Below are positions 15,743 through 18,536 of a stretch of DNA of 18,536 nt, piece by piece. The notes under the pieces are model-generated. The model was not told the origin of the DNA. It ran no database searches and saw nothing but the letters and a program-made list of their open reading frames with translations. This stretch comes from JANRKG01 sp033763635 (GTDB lineage Bacteria; Cyanobacteriota; Cyanobacteriia; GCF-001939115): positions 1 to 18,536 of the forward strand of contig JANRKG010000338.1 of assembly GCA_033763635.1 (NCBI GenBank). The letters are read 5' to 3'. Each line of letters begins with the position of its first letter. Positions within the stretch are counted from its first letter, which is position 1. The translations under genes were made by a program, and so were the position numbers.

Positions 15743-15914
15743 AGAAATATTTTTGATTTGTTTTAAAGTTTGCAAAGAATGGGTAGCAGTCAACTCAAGG
15801 CTGCGACCGTAGCGTCCGCAGGTAATTGCTGGAAAAGAGTTGGCCTCTGTACCCTTCGATGCGCTCAGGGCGCAGTCGGTGGTTGAGTGCAGTAGAAACC
15901 AGCGGAGAAATTTT

Positions 15915-15930
15915 TTTGAAAATTTTCAAA
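15915..15930. repeat. 16-bp perfect A/T palindrome downstream of lpxB
   Basis: TTTGAAAATTTTCAAA is perfectly palindromic and begins 7 nt past the lpxB stop. On the minus strand it is followed by an A-run, not a U-run, so it is not a canonical terminator for lpxB. Confidence 0.45.
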
Positions 15931-15937
15931 GTTGTGG

Positions 15938-17203
15938 TCAAGCGGCTTTGTTCTTGCGCTCTAACAGGAGTTCTACAATCCGTTGGGCCGCCCGATCGCA
16001 CACACCAACATCCCCCAGGGCTGTCTGCATCTCCCGATAGTCTGCCAACATTTGCTGACGACGATTTTCATTCAGGAGTAGCTCCAGAGAAGCTTCTACG
16101 ATATTTTGAACCGTTGCTTTCTGCTGGATAAACTCAGGCACAATCTCTTTCATGACTACTAAGTTAACAGGAGACGCAAATGGGATCACCAGTTTGAGAA
16201 TGTTATCTGCAATCCAGGTACTCAAAGGCCCAACGCGGTAAGTCACAACTTGGGGGACGTTCAGAAGCGCAATTTCTAAGTTGGCAGTCCCCGATTTGGT
16301 GATTGCCAGATCAGAGGCAGCGATCGCAAATAATCCGGCTGAAAGGTCTGTGGATGACTCTCCTGTGGGAAGTTTCTCTTTTGTTACCAGGGTGGCATTC
16401 AACCCATAGCTTTGGATGGCGAACTCCAAATCCTGGCGATAGGTCTCTAACGATAGGGGAACCAGAAAATGAATGTGAGGAACCTTCTCTTGAATCTGTT
16501 GGGCGGCTCCAAAGATCAGCGGTAGGAGAAACTTTAACTCTTGACGACGGGAAGCAGGGAGCAGGGAAATTACCGTCTGTTCTGAAGTCAGCCCCAGAGC
16601 AGTTCGAGCGGTGGTGCGATCGGGGGTCTCCAGGTTTCGGTCGATGAGCGGGTGCCCAACCCACTGGACAGAAGCACCCTTCCGCTCAAAGTAGCGAGCT
16701 TCCTCTGGAAAAATGGCGAGGAGGAGATCGGTGATCTCGACGATATTTTTGGTTGTTTTCCCAGACCCAACGGTGCAAACCCACTCTTGAGGGCCGATGT
16801 AGTACACGATCGGGATGTTGAGTAAGTGTTTTCGGATGAAATTACCCAGGGTCAGATTGGGGCCTACGTAGTCAATGAGAATCACCAGATCGGGAGGCGA
16901 GTTGCGGAGGTATTTCTTCGCGCGCCCTTGTACCTGAAGCGTCGGCAAGATAAACGGTAGGGCTTCTAAGAGTCCCAGAGAGCCAATGCCACTGGTATTC
17001 CCCAATAATTCGGCCCCCGCCTGGGCCATCCGTTCCCCTCCCAGGGCAACAATCTCTAACTCAACCCCTGCGGTCTCAGCCTGTCGCTTGAGGGCTTGAA
17101 TGAGCAGGGAACCCTGGAGATCTCCAGACACTTCCCCGGTGCTCACAAAGATGCTCAATGGTTGGCTTGTTTCAGTGGGAGAGAGCAGCATCTCATCCTT
17201 CAT
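15938..17203 (-). CDS. lpxB: Lipid-A-disaccharide synthase
   Basis: A 421-residue GT19 glycosyltransferase that joins UDP-diacylglucosamine and lipid X to make the lipid A disaccharide at the inner membrane surface. Diagnostic segments: IFVSTGEVSGDLQGSLL (18-34), LGGERMAQAGAEL, the VILIDYVGPNLTLGNFIRK region, YYIGPQEWVC, FPEEARYFERKG, WVGHPLID, LLPASRRQELKFLLP, and the sugar-nucleotide loop ITKSGTANLEIALLNVPQVVTYR. Length is slightly above the enterobacterial enzyme (~380), as in cyanobacteria. The ATG at 17203 overlaps the lpxA end by 11 bp; the ATG at 17191 (Met5), preceded by AAGGA at 4-nt spacing, is an equally good start. Last gene of the fabZ-lpxA-lpxB operon. Confidence 0.95.
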   Translation of the reverse strand: MKDEMLLSPTETSQPLSIFVSTGEVSGDLQGSLLIQALKRQAETAGVELEIVALGGERMAQAGAELLGNTSGIGSLGLLEALPFILPTLQVQGRAKKYLRNSPPDLVILIDYVGPNLTLGNFIRKHLLNIPIVYYIGPQEWVCTVGSGKTTKNIVEITDLLLAIFPEEARYFERKGASVQWVGHPLIDRNLETPDRTTARTALGLTSEQTVISLLPASRRQELKFLLPLIFGAAQQIQEKVPHIHFLVPLSLETYRQDLEFAIQSYGLNATLVTKEKLPTGESSTDLSAGLFAIAASDLAITKSGTANLEIALLNVPQVVTYRVGPLSTWIADNILKLVIPFASPVNLVVMKEIVPEFIQQKATVQNIVEASLELLLNENRRQQMLADYREMQTALGDVGVCDRAAQRIVELLLERKNKAA

Positions 17204-18017
17204 CTTTCAATCCGCGCTTCTTGCCTGGAATCGGTCCCCGTCGCCCCTGTAGTTGGGAGGCTCGGAGGAACTGGTTCAGGTGTTGCAAGTAATCATTGGA
17301 GGAGATCAGATCAATTTGATCAAGGGCTTCGTTGAAGGAAAGGCCCGATCGATACAGCAATCGAAATGCTTTTTTTAACGATTGAAAAACCTGTCCATCG
17401 TTCAGATCTACCAAACCCGCCCGCTTCAGCCCCACCTGATTCAGAGCACGGACCTGGGAGGGGTTTCCTTCTACCATCATAAAAGGTGGCACATCGCGAT
17501 CGATGCGACTCATGCCCCCCACCATCGCCAGTCTGCCAATCCGCACAAATTGGTGAACCCCCAACACGCCACCAATCCGGGCTTGGGATTCGATGTAGAC
17601 ATGACCTGCCAATGCAACGGAGTTGGTGATAATCACCTGATCTTCGACGACACAGTTATGGGCGACATGCACATAGGCCATTAGCAGATTATTGTTGCCG
17701 ATAATTGTTGCTTCGTCGGCACGGGTTGCCCGGTTGATCGTGGCATATTCCCGAATGCAGTTGTCGTTACCGATTTTAACCAGGCTGAGGGACCCATCGT
17801 ATTTGAGATCTTGCGGTTCCATACCGATCGCAGCCCCAGGGTAAATCTGGTTACGTGCTCCAATTTCTGTCCAGCCATCGAGAATCACATGGGGACCAAT
17901 GACAGTATCAGGCCCAACTTTGACCTTTTCTCCAATAACAGCATAGGCTCCTACTCGAACCGTAGGATGGATTTCGGCCCCTGGGTGAATAACAGCGGTT
18001 GGATGAACTAAGGTCAT
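17193..18017 (-). CDS. lpxA: Acyl-ACP--UDP-N-acetylglucosamine O-acyltransferase
   Basis: A left-handed beta-helix acyltransferase (274 residues from this ATG) that attaches a 3-hydroxyacyl chain to UDP-GlcNAc, the first lipid A step. Hexapeptide repeats run from IHPTAVIHPGAEIHPTV to VGGMSRIDRDVP; the LpxA signature NRAT, the catalytic His in HVAHNC (His120) and GVHQFVRIG are all present. The C-terminal helices (GLKRAGL onward) match the family; the last ~20 residues (QGRRGPIPGKKRG) are a basic tail extending beyond E. coli LpxA. The start is ambiguous: TTG at 18021-18023, 6 nt upstream, lies 7 nt from a GGAGG, whereas this ATG is 13 nt from it. It sits 37-43 bp after fabZ and overlaps lpxB. 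Confidence 0.94.
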   Translation of the reverse strand: MTLVHPTAVIHPGAEIHPTVRVGAYAVIGEKVKVGPDTVIGPHVILDGWTEIGARNQIYPGAAIGMEPQDLKYDGSLSLVKIGNDNCIREYATINRATRADEATIIGNNNLLMAYVHVAHNCVVEDQVIITNSVALAGHVYIESQARIGGVLGVHQFVRIGRLAMVGGMSRIDRDVPPFMMVEGNPSQVRALNQVGLKRAGLVDLNDGQVFQSLKKAFRLLYRSGLSFNEALDQIDLISSNDYLQHLNQFLRASQLQGRRGPIPGKKRGLKDEG

Positions 18018-18030
18018 GATCAAGGTTGTG

Positions 18031-18035
18031 CCTCC
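18031..18035 (-). promoter_or_regulatory. Shine-Dalgarno GGAGG of lpxA, bearing on the start choice
   Basis: GGAGG is 7 nt upstream of a TTG (18023) and 13 nt upstream of the ATG (18017) in the same frame. Spacing favours TTG; codon preference favours ATG. Confidence 0.5.
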
Positions 18036-18060
18036 AGGACAGTCTTCCCAGTCCTGTTTT

Positions 18061-18536
18061 CTAATCCATTAATGAAAACATTAACTCACCCTCGGCGACT
18101 AATTGTCCACCCACTTCAGCGTGAGCCTGCATTTTACCAAAGCGACGACGTTTTACGGAAAGGAGTTCCACAGTGATAAGCAACTGATCCCCCGGAACGA
18201 CAGGGCGGCGAAAGCGCACTTTATCAATTCCAGCAAACACAAACAACCCCGCCGGAACATCGGGCAACTGGGTTAAAACAATCCCGCCGACCTGCGCCAT
18301 TGCTTCCACAATCAGGACACCGGGCATCAGAGGCCGTCCAGGGAAATGCCCCTGAAAGTGTGGCTCATTAAATGTCACATTCTTAATCCCCGTTGCTTTT
18401 TGCCCAGGAATATAGTCAATGATTTTGTCTACCAAAGCAAAGGGATAGCGATGGGGAAGAAGTTGGTGGATTTCCTCGATCGTGAAGCTTGTTTTGACAG
18501 GGCTTTGTACTGGTTCTTGTTCCTCAATCGGAGCTT
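18061..18536 (-). CDS. fabZ: 3-hydroxyacyl-ACP dehydratase FabZ (5' end beyond window)
   Basis: A hot-dog fold dehydratase of fatty-acid elongation that competes with LpxA for 3-hydroxyacyl-ACP, which explains its linkage to lpx genes. The frame stays open to the right edge, reading APIEEQEPVQSPVKTS then FTIEEIHQLLPHRYPFALVD, the family's N-terminal core. The real start is therefore outside the window and an internal TTG at 18435 is not the start. Catalytic residues are seen in PHFQGHFPGRPLMPG (His) and VLIVEAMAQVGG (Glu). The domain closes with RVRFRRPVVPGDQLL-like strands (KVRFRRPVVPGDQLL) and the KRRRFGKMQAHAEVGGQLVAEGELMFSLMD end. The acidic/Gln-rich lead before FTIEEI is either an N-terminal extension, common in cyanobacterial FabZ, or the tail of an upstream fusion; this cannot be decided here. 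lpxC would be the expected next gene upstream. Confidence 0.94.
   Translation of the reverse strand, partial: APIEEQEPVQSPVKTSFTIEEIHQLLPHRYPFALVDKIIDYIPGQKATGIKNVTFNEPHFQGHFPGRPLMPGVLIVEAMAQVGGIVLTQLPDVPAGLFVFAGIDKVRFRRPVVPGDQLLITVELLSVKRRRFGKMQAHAEVGGQLVAEGELMFSLMD

Larger units (their letters stand above)
15492..15937. other. 446-bp intergenic region between exporter operon and lpxB
   Basis: It contains the probable promoter and operator region of the exporter operon (proximal ~200 bp) and the 3' flank of lpxB. Seen here: two GAAC/GTTC-type dyads, one -10/-35 match and a 16-bp A/T palindrome near lpxB. No RNA gene was recognised. The composition is clearly more A/T-rich than the flanking genes in 15560-15780. 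Confidence 0.55.

Noticed and set aside
15780..15905. tRNA or small RNA gene in the lpxB-exporter gap
   Set aside because: There is no cloverleaf, T-loop GTTCRANYC or paired acceptor arms; only short GC stems such as GCGC...GCGC were seen.
15826..16131. 101-residue plus-strand frame overlapping the lpxB 3' end
   Set aside because: It runs antisense through lpxB, has no domain-like pattern or Shine-Dalgarno, and is explained as a shadow of lpxB.

Overview
The window looks like chromosomal DNA of a cyanobacterium, probably a filamentous Leptolyngbya/Oscillatoria-like lineage (the genus is a guess). The cyanobacterial HIP1 octamer GCGATCGC occurs at least nine times in 18.5 kb (starts at 98, 5871, 8736, 9233, 11515, 12769, 14185, 15187 and 16320), where chance predicts about 0.3. 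Gene content agrees: a PAS hybrid kinase with a typical cyanobacterial C-terminal tail, a fabZ-lpxA-lpxB lipid A block, a FecR-domain protein, and a HlyB/HlyD-type exporter resembling Synechocystis Sll1180/Sll1181 or heterocyst HetC in layout.

Layout. (1) 1-1999 (+): a PAS hybrid histidine kinase cut by the left edge. (2) 2007-3287 (-): a compact PBP4-type D-Ala-D-Ala carboxypeptidase, convergent with the kinase and only 7 nt from its stop. (3) 3595-4129 (-): a RelE-type toxin with its upstream antitoxin, overlapping by 8 bp. (4) 4214-5389 (-): a membrane-anchored FecR-domain protein. (5) 5390-5752: a non-coding stretch full of inverted repeats, including a decayed copy of a cyanobacterial dispersed palindrome. 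(6) 5753-8869 (-) SbcC-type SMC ATPase and 8962-9501 (-) dCMP deaminase, both in DNA/nucleotide metabolism. (7) 9680-10831 (+): an atypical SDR-fold NAD(P)-binding protein with a Pro/Glu/Lys repeat linker. (8) 15491-10869 (-): a two-gene type I secretion operon, first a 1000-residue ABC exporter with two apparently degenerate N-terminal regulatory domains, then a HlyD adaptor with an Asn-Gly repeat tail. (9) 15492-15937: a 446-bp gap with operator-like dyads. (10) 18536-15938 (-): fabZ (running off the right edge), lpxA and lpxB, ordered and spaced as an operon for lipid A biosynthesis.

How the genes fit together. Much of the window concerns the cell envelope: peptidoglycan trimming, lipid A synthesis, protein export, and probable envelope sensing or scaffolding by the FecR protein. 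The DNA-metabolism pair and the toxin-antitoxin cassette lie between these. No tRNA, rRNA, CRISPR array, transposase or prophage gene was seen. The strongest candidate for something under-described is the exporter: its cNMP-binding and C39-peptidase domains both appear to have lost their key residues, no substrate gene is adjacent, and its upstream region carries dyads that could be operators.
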